A DNA stretch of 25,815 bases from Desulfurococcales archaeon (GTDB lineage: Archaea > Thermoproteota > Thermoprotei_A > Sulfolobales > NBVN01), in the NCBI GenBank assembly GCA_021163585.1, contig JAGGTW010000062.1, forward strand, positions 1 through 25,815, given 5' to 3'. Positions 13,589 to 22,299 of the stretch are shown here, in pieces (the first letter of the stretch is position 1; each line of letters starts with the position of its first letter). Under the pieces are notes generated by a model. The model ran no database searches. It was given only the letters and a program-made list of their open reading frames with translations, and was not told the origin of the DNA. A program made the position numbers and the translations under genes.

Positions 13589-15781
13589 TCACGTGCTGGG
13601 GTCGTACTTATACACAGACACAACAATGTATAGATTACCTGTAGGCAGCGGTATTGCCTCACTTACAGCTATGTACGCAGGTTTAAAGTAGTACATTCTA
13701 GGTCTCGGCAGTATTGGTGGTGCACTAGGATTGAAGTAGTAGAACGATGGGATAATGCCCTTATCACCCCATACTACGTATGCTGTATTCAATATGATCT
13801 TAAAGAGCGTCGTATTCTGTAGCTTCGTGTCTGTCCAGTTTGGCAATACCACACTCACACGATAGTTCCTATCTACATATACGTACGTAGGTGGTTTTCT
13901 TCCAGCAACTCTATATATTGCTACGATACCCTTAGCTGCGTCAGCCCCTATGACGTACCTACCCAAAACTATAGGCCCTGGGCAAACAATCATGAATCCT
14001 CCAGGCCTGTATTGGACTAAGTAGGCTTCATAAACGGCTATGTATAGTTTTGAAGGGTCAATTCTGAACTTACTAGTGAATATCTGTAATGCTTCATCCT
14101 CGGTGCCTGTTAGGGCTTTCGCCAGCAACTCTATCTGCGTAGCATTAAGTGTCGCCCCGTCAGCCACACTCGCTCGCTCACCTATAACCGATATCCAGTA
14201 CCCATAGTCCCACCATGAAACTATGACCGCATCCTTAGGGGTATTATTTTTAATCCAATTAAGAGCGTCCAGCCAAGCAGGTATGTTTGTCCCTAATCCA
14301 ACACCTGACTCTATGATTGTAGGAATGGTACCTCTATAGTTTTCCGCCCACACGACTACGCCCTGAGCTACTATAGCTATTGCGAAGGCCGAGAGTATTG
14401 CAAGTGCTATAGCTCTTGAGAACCACGACCCCCTACCCCTTCTGAAATACGTAGATAACAGGAAGAATGGGAAGGCAGCAGCTGTAATTGCTACTACGTA
14501 GTTTGTGTACGGAAAGAAGTAAGCTACATTCACGGTCGCAAAGATGGAGAGAACGAAGAGTACGGCAACGAATAATTCTGCTATATTCTTCTTTGTTACT
14601 GCTCTATAGGCTAGATATATAAGCATAGGTATAGCTACGACTACTGCGGCACCCTCCTGAGTTATGAATGATGACGCGCTGGCTTTCTGATACTCCTGCA
14701 CGGTCTCAACTAAAACGTGAGTTAGCTTCCCCAACCCTATGGCTGCGAGGGCTTTCCCTGCAACAGCGATTTTACCAGTTACCAGCGCGTATGCTCCTGT
14801 AAGTACAATAAGTACAAGGATAGATAGGTAAATTAACTTGTACTTCCTAAGCAGTGGAAACGACATCACTAAGTTCTTAGCAGAAGCGAGCTTCTGCAGA
14901 GCGTAACCTATGAAGAACAAGGCGAAAATGCCTGGAATAACTAAGCCCGCACTCCGCAGTATATAGTTATAACCATTATAAAACGGAGTCACACATATAG
15001 CAGCTGTTAACGGTACGAGCTCTAACACCATCAAGTATAGGTCATGTACGGTTAGCTTCCTTATCAGCGGCAGCAGAGCTATTTGAACAGCTATAGCAGC
15101 AAGAACTAAATTAAACCCTGCCCACGACATGGCGGCAAAAGCTAAGAATATACCTGATACTGCGGCACTGACGAAGTCAACTCTTTTCCAGGCCCTTATA
15201 TGAAAGTAAATCGCGGGGAATAAGAATCCCATACCTATGGAGTACTTAACGGTGAATCCAGCGACATGCCTACTGACGAACATTAGAGATGCAGCTACTG
15301 TAGAGAATGCAGCAGGTATATCACCCCACAGTTCCCTAACTGCGAAGTAAACGCCCAGTGCCGTCATTATGAAGAATACTATTGGAAGATAAACCATCCA
15401 ATCATACAGCGTCAGGGAGGAGTTGAATAGTCTGGCAACTTCATATGTCAGGATGGAGAAGTAAGGTAGCATGGGGAGTGATGAGTGCGTGAAGTCCCTG
15501 CCCCACGGATACCAGAATAAGTGCGTAACGTCATTAAATCTTCTCAAGTAGTTGAAGTACCCCAGCCCATTTCGATATAGCTGACTTGCTATCCAGTACT
15601 CTGAGTATGGGTCGAGCTCGAATAGTGTAGGACCATAGCCAAGTTTCTCTGCATTCCATACGGGGTAGAGCCTGAGGTATGAACCGACTGCTAAGGACAT
15701 TATTAGTACAGTCAGTGAGAACACTACCCTCCAGTACTTCTTCAACCAGGACAGAAACCCACCTGAAATTACTCTAGACAC
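13589..15781 (-). CDS. aglB: Dolichyl-diphosphooligosaccharide-protein glycosyltransferase (oligosaccharyltransferase, STT3/AglB)
   Basis: 730 residues. Transfers a lipid-linked glycan to Asn in N-x-S/T sequons on secreted proteins such as the S-layer. Thirteen or so membrane segments fill about residues 17-475; the external catalytic loop carries an acidic motif ELDPYSEY (Asp57), the TVQE motif (360-363) of the TIXE/SVSE loop, and the hallmark WWDYG (523-527), followed by DGATLNATQIELL. A soluble C-terminal domain follows, about 230 residues, relatively short as in other crenarchaeal AglB. GTG start at 15781, with a TATA-like box at 15814-15829. It sits 35 nt after the ABC-2 permease and 4 nt before the amidohydrolase, so partial co-transcription is likely. 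Confidence 0.95.
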   Translation of the reverse strand: MSRVISGGFLSWLKKYWRVVFSLTVLIMSLAVGSYLRLYPVWNAEKLGYGPTLFELDPYSEYWIASQLYRNGLGYFNYLRRFNDVTHLFWYPWGRDFTHSSLPMLPYFSILTYEVARLFNSSLTLYDWMVYLPIVFFIMTALGVYFAVRELWGDIPAAFSTVAASLMFVSRHVAGFTVKYSIGMGFLFPAIYFHIRAWKRVDFVSAAVSGIFLAFAAMSWAGFNLVLAAIAVQIALLPLIRKLTVHDLYLMVLELVPLTAAICVTPFYNGYNYILRSAGLVIPGIFALFFIGYALQKLASAKNLVMSFPLLRKYKLIYLSILVLIVLTGAYALVTGKIAVAGKALAAIGLGKLTHVLVETVQEYQKASASSFITQEGAAVVVAIPMLIYLAYRAVTKKNIAELFVAVLFVLSIFATVNVAYFFPYTNYVVAITAAAFPFFLLSTYFRRGRGSWFSRAIALAILSAFAIAIVAQGVVVWAENYRGTIPTIIESGVGLGTNIPAWLDALNWIKNNTPKDAVIVSWWDYGYWISVIGERASVADGATLNATQIELLAKALTGTEDEALQIFTSKFRIDPSKLYIAVYEAYLVQYRPGGFMIVCPGPIVLGRYVIGADAAKGIVAIYRVAGRKPPTYVYVDRNYRVSVVLPNWTDTKLQNTTLFKIILNTAYVVWGDKGIIPSFYYFNPSAPPILPRPRMYYFKPAYIAVSEAIPLPTGNLYIVVSVYKYDPST

Positions 15782-15813
15782 GGTACCAGCCCTAAAGGTT
15801 AGTGAAATAATTC

Positions 15814-15829
15814 GATTTAAGTTTTTAAG
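15814..15829 (-). promoter_or_regulatory. Probable TATA box for aglB
   Basis: ACTTAAAAACTTAAAT on the minus strand, centred about 40 nt before the GTG at 15781, overlapping the permease stop. It would give aglB its own promoter inside a dense gene string. Confidence 0.38.
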
Positions 15830-17064
15830 TATATTATTCTTTCATCACTGAACATCTTTACGGAGAGCGCCAGGAGTGCTACTGACTCAGCCAGGGCTAT
15901 GCCCAAGTGCATTAAGGCCCTAATAGGGGCTCCTAACACAATATCACGTATCATTATGACAACATGGGTGTATGGGAGCACGTAGAGGGGGTACTTAATT
16001 GAGGGCTGGAGATTTGGTATGTCGACGTAGAGACATATGAAGAATATTATTGATGCAATGCTAATTATTGCTAGTGACACGGCTTGGGAGGACCTGTAGC
16101 TCCCAGCCCTGATCATTGCAGGAAGTACTAGGGCGAGTGAGGCAAGAATGGAGACATATACACCCACTATGTGAATAGCTACTAGGTCTGCAGTCAGATA
16201 AGCTAGTACGTTAACGCCGTAAGCTAGGGATGGGAGGACGAAGAACAGTATTAATCCTACAGCATCACTCACACCAGCCATAAGACCTACCAGTGAAGTA
16301 GATAGCACTTTCCCTAAGAGAAGGGCCTGCCTAGGTAGAGGGGTCGCTAGCACTGCCTCAAAAGTTTTCCTCTCTTTCTCACCTATGATGGAATCAGTGA
16401 TATATGCTATGGATGGCGTAGTAACGAAAATTAAACTGAAAGCCACGATCCTAGCCAAGTATGTCCTGAATTCCTCCGCAGGTGATGCAGCGACTCCGCC
16501 CGGGCCGACAATTCCAACAACCACTTTTATTGGGGAAAGGACGGATTCAACATCAACTTTTAAGCCACTCTTGCCTGCAAGATATAGGGTCTTTATCTGC
16601 GATACATACTTAGAGTAGGAAGACAGCTCATTCTGAACTATCCTGTCAGCATCATAGGCTTTCACGGATCCTACAGTTCTAATAATTTTTACGTAAGCTA
16701 ACCTAGTAAGACTAGTTAGGTTTACTACAAATCCTTTCGGTACTACGACTTTCAGGTCAAAGTACACACCTTTTAATTCCTGAACATTTGTAGCTACCCT
16801 GACAACAAAATTATTAGCTTTCAAGGCGGTGACCACCTTGGATATCAGGTCATGGCTACTTACATTATGGCCTCCCAGTAGTGCCCAGGAGCGGTCTTCG
16901 TCTATGATGACAACTACACCCTGCTGGTACTGTTGGAGGTAAAGTGATGAGAGCCCCATTAATGGCATGATGAGGAGGGGTAGTACGGCAATAACGAGTA
17001 GTGTTCTGAGATCCCTAATCATGGACTTTAACTCCTTCCACATCACAGGGTATAACTTACTCAC
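15817..17064 (-). CDS. ABC-2-type transporter permease (NatB-like)
   Basis: A 415-residue membrane protein. A first hydrophobic span (about 23-45, LLVIAVLPLLIMPLMGLSSL) is followed by a large extracytoplasmic loop of about 150 residues and then five to six spans in the C-terminal half. GEKERKTFEAVLATPLPRQALLLGK is the conserved ABC-2/NatB-type coupling region. Partner of the ATPase next to it; exporter substrate unknown (Na+, drugs or lipids in relatives). GTG at 17064 is chosen because GGTTGGTGA precedes it; TTG at 17076 is possible but lies deeper in the ATPase gene. It overlaps the ATPase stop by 8 nt, so translation is probably coupled. Confidence 0.87.
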   Translation of the reverse strand: MSKLYPVMWKELKSMIRDLRTLLVIAVLPLLIMPLMGLSSLYLQQYQQGVVVIIDEDRSWALLGGHNVSSHDLISKVVTALKANNFVVRVATNVQELKGVYFDLKVVVPKGFVVNLTSLTRLAYVKIIRTVGSVKAYDADRIVQNELSSYSKYVSQIKTLYLAGKSGLKVDVESVLSPIKVVVGIVGPGGVAASPAEEFRTYLARIVAFSLIFVTTPSIAYITDSIIGEKERKTFEAVLATPLPRQALLLGKVLSTSLVGLMAGVSDAVGLILFFVLPSLAYGVNVLAYLTADLVAIHIVGVYVSILASLALVLPAMIRAGSYRSSQAVSLAIISIASIIFFICLYVDIPNLQPSIKYPLYVLPYTHVVIMIRDIVLGAPIRALMHLGIALAESVALLALSVKMFSDERIIYLKT

Positions 17065-17797
17065 TATAGTCACCAACCAACTTGATGAATGCTTCCTCTA
17101 AGTTAGTTGCATTAGTGTACTTAACTAAATTACTAGGTGAGTCAGTAGCGATTATGCGTCCTTCATGAATTAGAGCTACTCTATCGCATAGGTACTGCAC
17201 TTCAAGCATGTTGTGGGAAGATATTATTATGGTGGTCTTCATGTTCTTTGCGAAGTCCCTAATCATTTCCCTAATGCGTACAGCGGAGAATACGTCCAGA
17301 CCTGATGTAGGTTCATCAAGTATTACCAGTTTAGACCTAGCCATAAGTGTCCGGGCTACAGCTATTCTTCTCGCCATACCTTTACTGTATTCACCTGCCC
17401 TCCTCCTTAGTACGTTACTGCTTAAGCCAGCAATCCTAGCTCCCTCCTCAGCCAGCCTGTGTGCATTTTCTTTGCTTTCAGCATATATCATTGCGAAGTA
17501 TAGGAGGTTCTCCCATCCAGTAAGTCTGTGGTAGAGGCTTGCATCCTCAGGTAGATATGATATTAGCTTTCTTACTTCCTTTCTATTTTTAGGTAGCTCG
17601 TACCCCAAGACATTGACATATCCCTCATCATGCCTAACCAATGTAGCAATTATTCGCAGCGTAGTTGTCTTGCCAGCGCCATTAGGGCCTATAAGTCCGA
17701 ACACCTCTCCCTCTAGTACTTTCAGTGTTACACCTTTCAGTGCAGTAACTTTTCCAAATCTTTTCTTAACATTACGTAACTCTACTGTGTACTTCAC
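17057..17797 (-). CDS. ABC transporter ATP-binding protein (NatA-like)
   Basis: 246 residues. Walker A GPNGAGKTT (37-45), the Q-loop region LISYLPEDASLY, a signature sequence Y-S-K-G-M (in place of LSGGQ, the usual variant in the NatA/CcmA group), Walker B LVILDEPTSGLD and the H-loop SSHNMLEV. It powers the adjacent ABC-2 permease. The ORF is open to 17887, but the GTG at 17797 is taken as start because VKYTVELRNVKKRF is the normal N-terminus and the upstream 30 residues have no family match. A TATA-like stretch around 17831-17839 agrees with a start near 17797. Confidence 0.92.
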   Translation of the reverse strand: MKYTVELRNVKKRFGKVTALKGVTLKVLEGEVFGLIGPNGAGKTTTLRIIATLVRHDEGYVNVLGYELPKNRKEVRKLISYLPEDASLYHRLTGWENLLYFAMIYAESKENAHRLAEEGARIAGLSSNVLRRRAGEYSKGMARRIAVARTLMARSKLVILDEPTSGLDVFSAVRIREMIRDFAKNMKTTIIISSHNMLEVQYLCDRVALIHEGRIIATDSPSNLVKYTNATNLEEAFIKLVGDYSE

Positions 17798-17945
17798 CCT
17801 CTGTTCCTCACAAGCAGGAGTGAGGAAAAGGTTAATAACCCTAAGGTAATACTGAGCAACTACTAATTTCGGAATAAAAATCTCCAAGAAAATTGAGGCA
17901 TCACCTTAAATTCTCACGTACTTACGATCGTTAGGTAGCGTTAGG

Positions 17946-18620
17946 ATGGTGACTTTTCTAGAATCTGTAATTCATGAAGTTCTGATGAAGTACGGGGAAC
18001 GAGCGCTTTACGTCCTGAAAGCTGCCGTTGAGGTGACGGAAGAGAATAGTGCCATGGGTAAGAGAACACCGGGTGATTTCGATAGTAAGGGGCTTATAAG
18101 GAAATTGAGGGAGTGGGGAATCACGTATAACCCGAGTCAGCTACTGAGGCTAATGGAGCGTGACTACGGGATAATTGAGACTGTGTATAAATCTGCCACA
18201 CAGAAATGGTGGAGATTTACGGATATTACTGCAGTGAAGGATGTAATTAGGACTTACGAAGGAGGAGATGATGAAATTATTGACGACCCAGAGCATTACG
18301 TACTTAATCTCCAAATAGAAGTAATTGATGTAGATAGACTATTGAATGAAGTTAAGGAAATGTACTCTAAAGGTAAGCTATCAGGAACCGAGAAGAACAG
18401 GATAAAGCAGATAGTAGTTGAGGAATTACCGACCGTAGCTAAGGTAATGAAAGAAGCACAAAGATATGAGGGAAGGTACAGGGACTTCATAAGAAAATGC
18501 AGCTTTCTAATGAAACTAATCAGTGAGTTACTGCGGAGAATTAAAATGGGTTCAATGCCTTCTGCATCGAAGAGTGTGCTCGGGGAAGAAAGCATAGGGC
18601 TTGAGCCAACAGGTCGGTAA
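17946..18620 (+). CDS. Winged-helix-like hypothetical protein
   Basis: 224 residues, not assigned to a known family. Residues about 8-100 look like a winged-helix/PadR-like domain: helices, a short G-L-I-R-K-L-R-E-W-G-I-T-Y-N-P-S-Q-L-L-R-L-M segment with a recognition-helix feel, then W-W-R-F-T-D as a wing strand. The middle (about 124-195) is highly charged, helical and coiled-coil-like (E-V-K-E-M-Y-S-K-G-K, then EELPTVAKVMKEAQRYEGR). The C-tail is disordered. It could be a transcription or chromatin factor. ATG at 17946 with AGG upstream. It is divergent from the ABC ATPase gene and precedes the CoA genes by about 100 nt. Confidence 0.62.
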   Translation: MVTFLESVIHEVLMKYGERALYVLKAAVEVTEENSAMGKRTPGDFDSKGLIRKLREWGITYNPSQLLRLMERDYGIIETVYKSATQKWWRFTDITAVKDVIRTYEGGDDEIIDDPEHYVLNLQIEVIDVDRLLNEVKEMYSKGKLSGTEKNRIKQIVVEELPTVAKVMKEAQRYEGRYRDFIRKCSFLMKLISELLRRIKMGSMPSASKSVLGEESIGLEPTGR

Positions 18621-18724
18621 TTCAAGCCCCTAAGATTTAGATTTCTGTTGATTAATGTTTGACAGTTCACTTAAGTAGCGAACAGAATATTGTAAGTGAT
18701 GTCACAGTTTGCGAGGGATAAGAG

Positions 18725-19642
18725 TTGAGAGTAGGTATAGTCGGGGGTGGTGCCGTAGGCACGCTGCTGGCATACGCGCTCAACTTAAGTGGCATTAAAC
18801 CATTCATTATTTACAGAAGTAGGGACAAGAAATCTAGGAGGTCCCGGGAAGGGCTGAAACTCCAGGTGGCTTCCTCAGGCGGCAGTGTAGTGCACCAAGT
18901 CAATGCTTACCACATCACCTATGATGAACTGCCTGATAACTTTCTAGACCTCTTACTTATAGCTACTAAGGCCTACGATTTTAGGGAAGCCCTACTAAGT
19001 ATTGTACCTGCACTGAGTAAGGATGCGGTCGCGATATCATGTCAGAATGGGTTGTGGTCCCTGGAATTATTAGAGAAGGTACTGGGAAAGGAGAAGTCTG
19101 CAGCACTAATCCTTAATGCAGGTGTGTATGAGGTAAATGAAGTAACATACTCTCTGGCTGGATGTGGAAGTAGTTACTTAGGGCAGCACTGCAGACCACA
19201 GCCTTGGCTTATGAAAACAGCTGAAATTCTCCACTTTCTAAACATTAGGGTTGTTGATGACGTGGAGGGGTATAGATGGCTAAAATTAATAGTTAATTCT
19301 GCAATAAATCCTCTTACTGCTATTTTAAGAGCTAAGAACTCAATAATTATAGATAATCCATTAGTGGGGAAGCTGGCAGCTAAAGTAGTTCTTGAGGGTT
19401 GGCTAGTGAGTAGGGAGGTGGGGGTCACACTACCGCGTAATCCCATAATTGAGTTAATAAATGTTGCAGCTGCAACTAGAGAGAACTATTCATCCATGTA
19501 TCAGGACGTGATTAAAGGAAGACGTACTGAGATAGACTACATTAATGGAGCCATAGTCGAGATTGGGGAAAGATTAGGTGTTAACATCGTACTAAATAAG
19601 GTACTTACACTTCTAATTAAGTCGATAGAGAGTCGCGGGTAA
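18725..19642 (+). CDS. panE: 2-dehydropantoate (ketopantoate) reductase
   Basis: 305 residues. Reduces ketopantoate to pantoate with NAD(P)H. The N-terminal Rossmann motif GGGAVG (7-12), Lys82 in ATKAYD, Asn108 in QNG, Lys187 in the W-x-K-L-x-x-N-S-A-I-N-P-L-T-A motif and the C-terminal SSMYQDV...TEIDYINGA with Glu269, equivalent to the catalytic E. coli residues, are all present. TTG start at 18725 with GAGGGATA upstream. Studies in Thermococcus show archaeal enzymes of this step can prefer NADH and be inhibited by CoA, so this step may be a control point, but nothing in the sequence proves it here. It is followed by panB 66 nt downstream. Confidence 0.93.
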   Translation: MRVGIVGGGAVGTLLAYALNLSGIKPFIIYRSRDKKSRRSREGLKLQVASSGGSVVHQVNAYHITYDELPDNFLDLLLIATKAYDFREALLSIVPALSKDAVAISCQNGLWSLELLEKVLGKEKSAALILNAGVYEVNEVTYSLAGCGSSYLGQHCRPQPWLMKTAEILHFLNIRVVDDVEGYRWLKLIVNSAINPLTAILRAKNSIIIDNPLVGKLAAKVVLEGWLVSREVGVTLPRNPIIELINVAAATRENYSSMYQDVIKGRRTEIDYINGAIVEIGERLGVNIVLNKVLTLLIKSIESRG

Positions 19643-19657
19643 ATTCGGACATAACTA

Positions 19658-19668
19658 AGTATTTAAAG
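19658..19668 (+). promoter_or_regulatory. Probable TATA box for panB
   Basis: AGTATTTAAAG, centred about 46 nt before the GTG at 19709, giving an expected leader of about 21 nt. It suggests panB can be transcribed separately from panE. Confidence 0.42.
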
Positions 19669-19708
19669 CAACAATAACTTGAATACCTCAGATCACTAAT
19701 TAACCTTA

Positions 19709-20584
19709 GTGGTTAGTGTGGGAGAGAGGCAAGGGAAGCTATTACCGTATCATTTCATAAAGATGAAAAAGCAGGGTAAGAAGATAGTCATGATAACAGC
19801 GTATGATTACTTTCAAGCGCGGATAGCTGACGAGGTCGGCGTTGACGGCATATTGGTAGGTGACTCACTGGGTATGGTTGTAATGGGTTACAAGTCAACT
19901 TTGGCAGTTACTTTGGATGACATAGTACACCATACCAAGGCAGTACTTAATGCAGTCCCAAGAGCCCTAGTAGTAGCGGATATGCCGTTTATGAGCTATG
20001 AGGCAGGTAAGGATGAAGCCCTGAGAAACGCTGGTAGATTGATTAAGTTGGGTGCCGATGCCGTAAAACTTGAGGGCGGGATTGAGGTCGCTGATACCGT
20101 CAAGGCACTGGTTAGTTCTGGAATACCTGTAATGGGGCATATAGGTCTTAACCCGCAGAGGCACCTCGTGATGGGGGGTTATAGGTTAAGGGGTAAGTGT
20201 GCTAAGGATGCCGTAGAAGTTTTGGAGGATGCGGAAGCACTGGAGGAGGCAGGGGCGTTTGCTGTTATAATTGAATTTACTGCTGCCGAGGTCGCTGCCG
20301 AAGTAACTAAGAGACTGAAGATACCGACGATCTGCATAGGTTCAGGCCCTCACTGTGACGGGCAGATACTTGTGTTTCATGATGTAGTCGGCCTTAACCC
20401 GGAGCCCCCCATGTTCGTTAAGAAGTACGCACAAGCGTATGAGGACTTCAAGAACGCAATTTCTACATATAAGATTGAAGTGGAGAGCGGGAGCTTCCCA
20501 ACTAAGGACAAGTATCATCGAATGAAGGAGGGTGAGTTACAGAAATTTAAGGAATTAATAAGTCATAGGAGGCGCAGGACATAG
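19709..20584 (+). CDS. panB: 3-methyl-2-oxobutanoate hydroxymethyltransferase (ketopantoate hydroxymethyltransferase)
   Basis: 291 residues. Adds a hydroxymethyl group from methylene-tetrahydrofolate (or methanopterin analogue) to 2-ketoisovalerate, making ketopantoate. TIM-barrel landmarks: MITAYDY (28-34), LVGDSLGMVVMGY (49-61) with metal ligand Asp52, ADMPFMSYE with Asp91, VKLEGG with Lys120 and Glu122, MGHIGLNPQ, catalytic Glu189 in IIEFTAAEVA and DGQILVFHD (217-225). GTG at 19709 (GTG 19718 also possible). It ends flush against the convergent phosphopantothenate synthetase gene, with no base between the two stops. Confidence 0.96.
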   Translation: MVSVGERQGKLLPYHFIKMKKQGKKIVMITAYDYFQARIADEVGVDGILVGDSLGMVVMGYKSTLAVTLDDIVHHTKAVLNAVPRALVVADMPFMSYEAGKDEALRNAGRLIKLGADAVKLEGGIEVADTVKALVSSGIPVMGHIGLNPQRHLVMGGYRLRGKCAKDAVEVLEDAEALEEAGAFAVIIEFTAAEVAAEVTKRLKIPTICIGSGPHCDGQILVFHDVVGLNPEPPMFVKKYAQAYEDFKNAISTYKIEVESGSFPTKDKYHRMKEGELQKFKELISHRRRRT

Positions 20585-21370
20585 CTAGCAGATTAAGACT
20601 CCTTCAGACTCTGCAATTTTTAGTAGCCTCTGTGCAATGTGCCTAACGGCGTTCCTCAGTACCCTTTCATTATTATATGAGGTGAGTAGCTCCTTAAGCT
20701 CACTGCGGCTTCTGCCTTTCAGCTCCTTAGCCCTTTTAATCATTAGTGGCATTGCCCTCACAATATTGTCCACGATAGTTATACTGGCTGCCCTAGCTGT
20801 TCTCGAAAGCGGATTTAAATCAATCGCAACAACTATCTTACCCATCCTTCTAAGGGCCTCTGTCCGATCTCCATCTTCAAGCGGGACCAAAACCACGTCA
20901 GCCATAAGGATGCCTTTAGGACTAACTCTTCTCCTCTCACTGAATAACTCCGGAATTGATGCTGTAGCATCGTCGACCCCTAGGACATGAGTTGCCCCGC
21001 TCTCCATAAGTACTTCAGCAATTTTCCTGACTCTTTCTTCAGTTCTGTAGAATAGGTTAACCTCGATCTTAGCGCCTACGACATTAGCTAGCTCAACTAC
21101 CTCTCTAGATGTTAAGGCAGCCACATTACCATTAACGGAGATTACTGGATGCCTGGCCAGGAGGAACGCCGCAACGGCTGCATCTATTGCTTCCCTAGCG
21201 AAGGGCTGTGTTTTCTCACCGATTAGGTAGTCAAAGCACTCGCCTCTACCGTGCGCTATAAGTCCTTGAGGGACTACGAATCCTTCCTTAAAACCCTCAA
21301 TCAATTTCTCACGTATTAGCAGTGACTCGCGCCTAGGATGTGAAGCAGGGATTTCTGTATCTACTACCAT
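20585..21370 (-). CDS. 4-phosphopantoate--beta-alanine ligase (phosphopantothenate synthetase, archaeal)
   Basis: 261 residues of the archaea-specific PPS family (formerly DUF137). It joins 4-phosphopantoate and beta-alanine with ATP, giving 4-phosphopantothenate. Diagnostic segments: IPASHPRRESLLIREKLIEG (7-26), GLIAHGRGECFDYLIGE (36-52), PVISVNGNVAAL and VVAIDLNPLSRTA, the last near the acceptor site. Together with PoK it replaces bacterial PanC and pantothenate kinase. ATG at 21370 follows a TATA-like box at 21404-21412. It is downstream of PoK on the same strand by 59 nt and tail-to-tail with panB. Confidence 0.95.
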   Translation of the reverse strand: MVVDTEIPASHPRRESLLIREKLIEGFKEGFVVPQGLIAHGRGECFDYLIGEKTQPFAREAIDAAVAAFLLARHPVISVNGNVAALTSREVVELANVVGAKIEVNLFYRTEERVRKIAEVLMESGATHVLGVDDATASIPELFSERRRVSPKGILMADVVLVPLEDGDRTEALRRMGKIVVAIDLNPLSRTARAASITIVDNIVRAMPLMIKRAKELKGRSRSELKELLTSYNNERVLRNAVRHIAQRLLKIAESEGVLIC

Positions 21371-21403
21371 ATCTGCTACCGTGCTCTAATTACTATGACG
21401 GAA

Positions 21404-21412
21404 CTTAAAAAC
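21404..21412 (-). promoter_or_regulatory. Probable TATA box for phosphopantothenate synthetase
   Basis: GTTTTTAAG on the minus strand, in the 59-nt gap after the PoK gene, centred 38 nt before the ATG at 21370. It would give an independent promoter with a leader of about 12 nt. Confidence 0.42.
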
Positions 21413-21429
21413 GCCTTTTAGGTGATTAC

Positions 21430-22299
21430 TTAGTAATAGATGTTAAGTCCACTAGGTGCTAGATTGAAGAGCTTCACTGTGCCGTATCTTCTAAGAATAT
21501 AAGTTAACTCATCGGATATACTTGGATCATGCAGAACAACTAGTAAGGACTTCTTAATGAAGTACCCTAGAACGGAGCCATCGCTGATATAACGTCTGAG
21601 CCGCTCTTTTAGTTCGTTGTCAAGGTCCGGGGATAAAAATCCTACCGTTTTACTAAATTTATGTGACTTATCAATAAATGAATATAGGTTGTATTCCTTA
21701 ATGAAGTCATTGTATGCGGACCACCCGGCCTTAACTATTTTGTCATGATAGTTTCTCAGCATTTGAGGTGTAAATAGCTTATGCCCGAGGTGGACTGTAG
21801 CTACTCTTAACTTCTCCCTAATTATTATGCAGTCAACCTCCCCTATGCCTGGCGGTCCAGGCTTCAACCTCACTGTGAGTCCTTTTCCGAGCACCTCAGC
21901 CATAACGTCCCCCAGCCCAGTCATGTTAAATACTTCAGCAAAATGTGCTGCCCTACCTGCTTGTATTATCGAGACGTAGCCATGTTTCTTCTTCAGTAGG
22001 AATATGGCGTACCCGAGAGCAAGAGCGGCACTTAAGCCATAGCCCTCACCTAATTCCACATTTGTCAGCATCTCGATCGTAATATTGGGTTCCACATTCA
22101 AGTACTTAGCAACAGCATCGACTATATTAGCCCCCTTGGTCAGTAGGCCACTACTTCTGTGTTGTCCGTGGCTGACCTCCTTGACGATGCAGTAAGGGGT
22201 TAGAGTAATGCCAGCCCCGAGGGATCCTGTTAGTAAGTAATCATTCTTTATTATAGGGACCCAAAATCCACTTACGTGTAGAGGCACCTTAACGATCAT
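21430..22299 (-). CDS. Pantoate kinase (archaeal GHMP-family)
   Basis: 289 residues. Phosphorylates pantoate to 4-phosphopantoate. The N-terminal HVSGFWVPIIKND and TGSLGAGI (24-31) stretches are specific to archaeal pantoate kinases, and the GHMP ATP-loop appears as LGEGYGLSAALALG (83-96). A possible catalytic/metal stretch is GLGDVMAEVLG (128-138). The start ATG (22299) overlaps the CoaBC stop by 4 nt (ATGA), showing an operon with translational coupling. CoaBC comes first, then PoK, then PPS. Confidence 0.93.
   Translation of the reverse strand: MIVKVPLHVSGFWVPIIKNDYLLTGSLGAGITLTPYCIVKEVSHGQHRSSGLLTKGANIVDAVAKYLNVEPNITIEMLTNVELGEGYGLSAALALGYAIFLLKKKHGYVSIIQAGRAAHFAEVFNMTGLGDVMAEVLGKGLTVRLKPGPPGIGEVDCIIIREKLRVATVHLGHKLFTPQMLRNYHDKIVKAGWSAYNDFIKEYNLYSFIDKSHKFSKTVGFLSPDLDNELKERLRRYISDGSVLGYFIKKSLLVVLHDPSISDELTYILRRYGTVKLFNLAPSGLNIYY

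Noticed and set aside
13585..13662. Amidohydrolase start at 13662
   Set aside because: It would overlap the end of aglB by 74 nt and add a Cys-rich tail absent from the family; the ATG at 13584 is 4 nt after the aglB stop.
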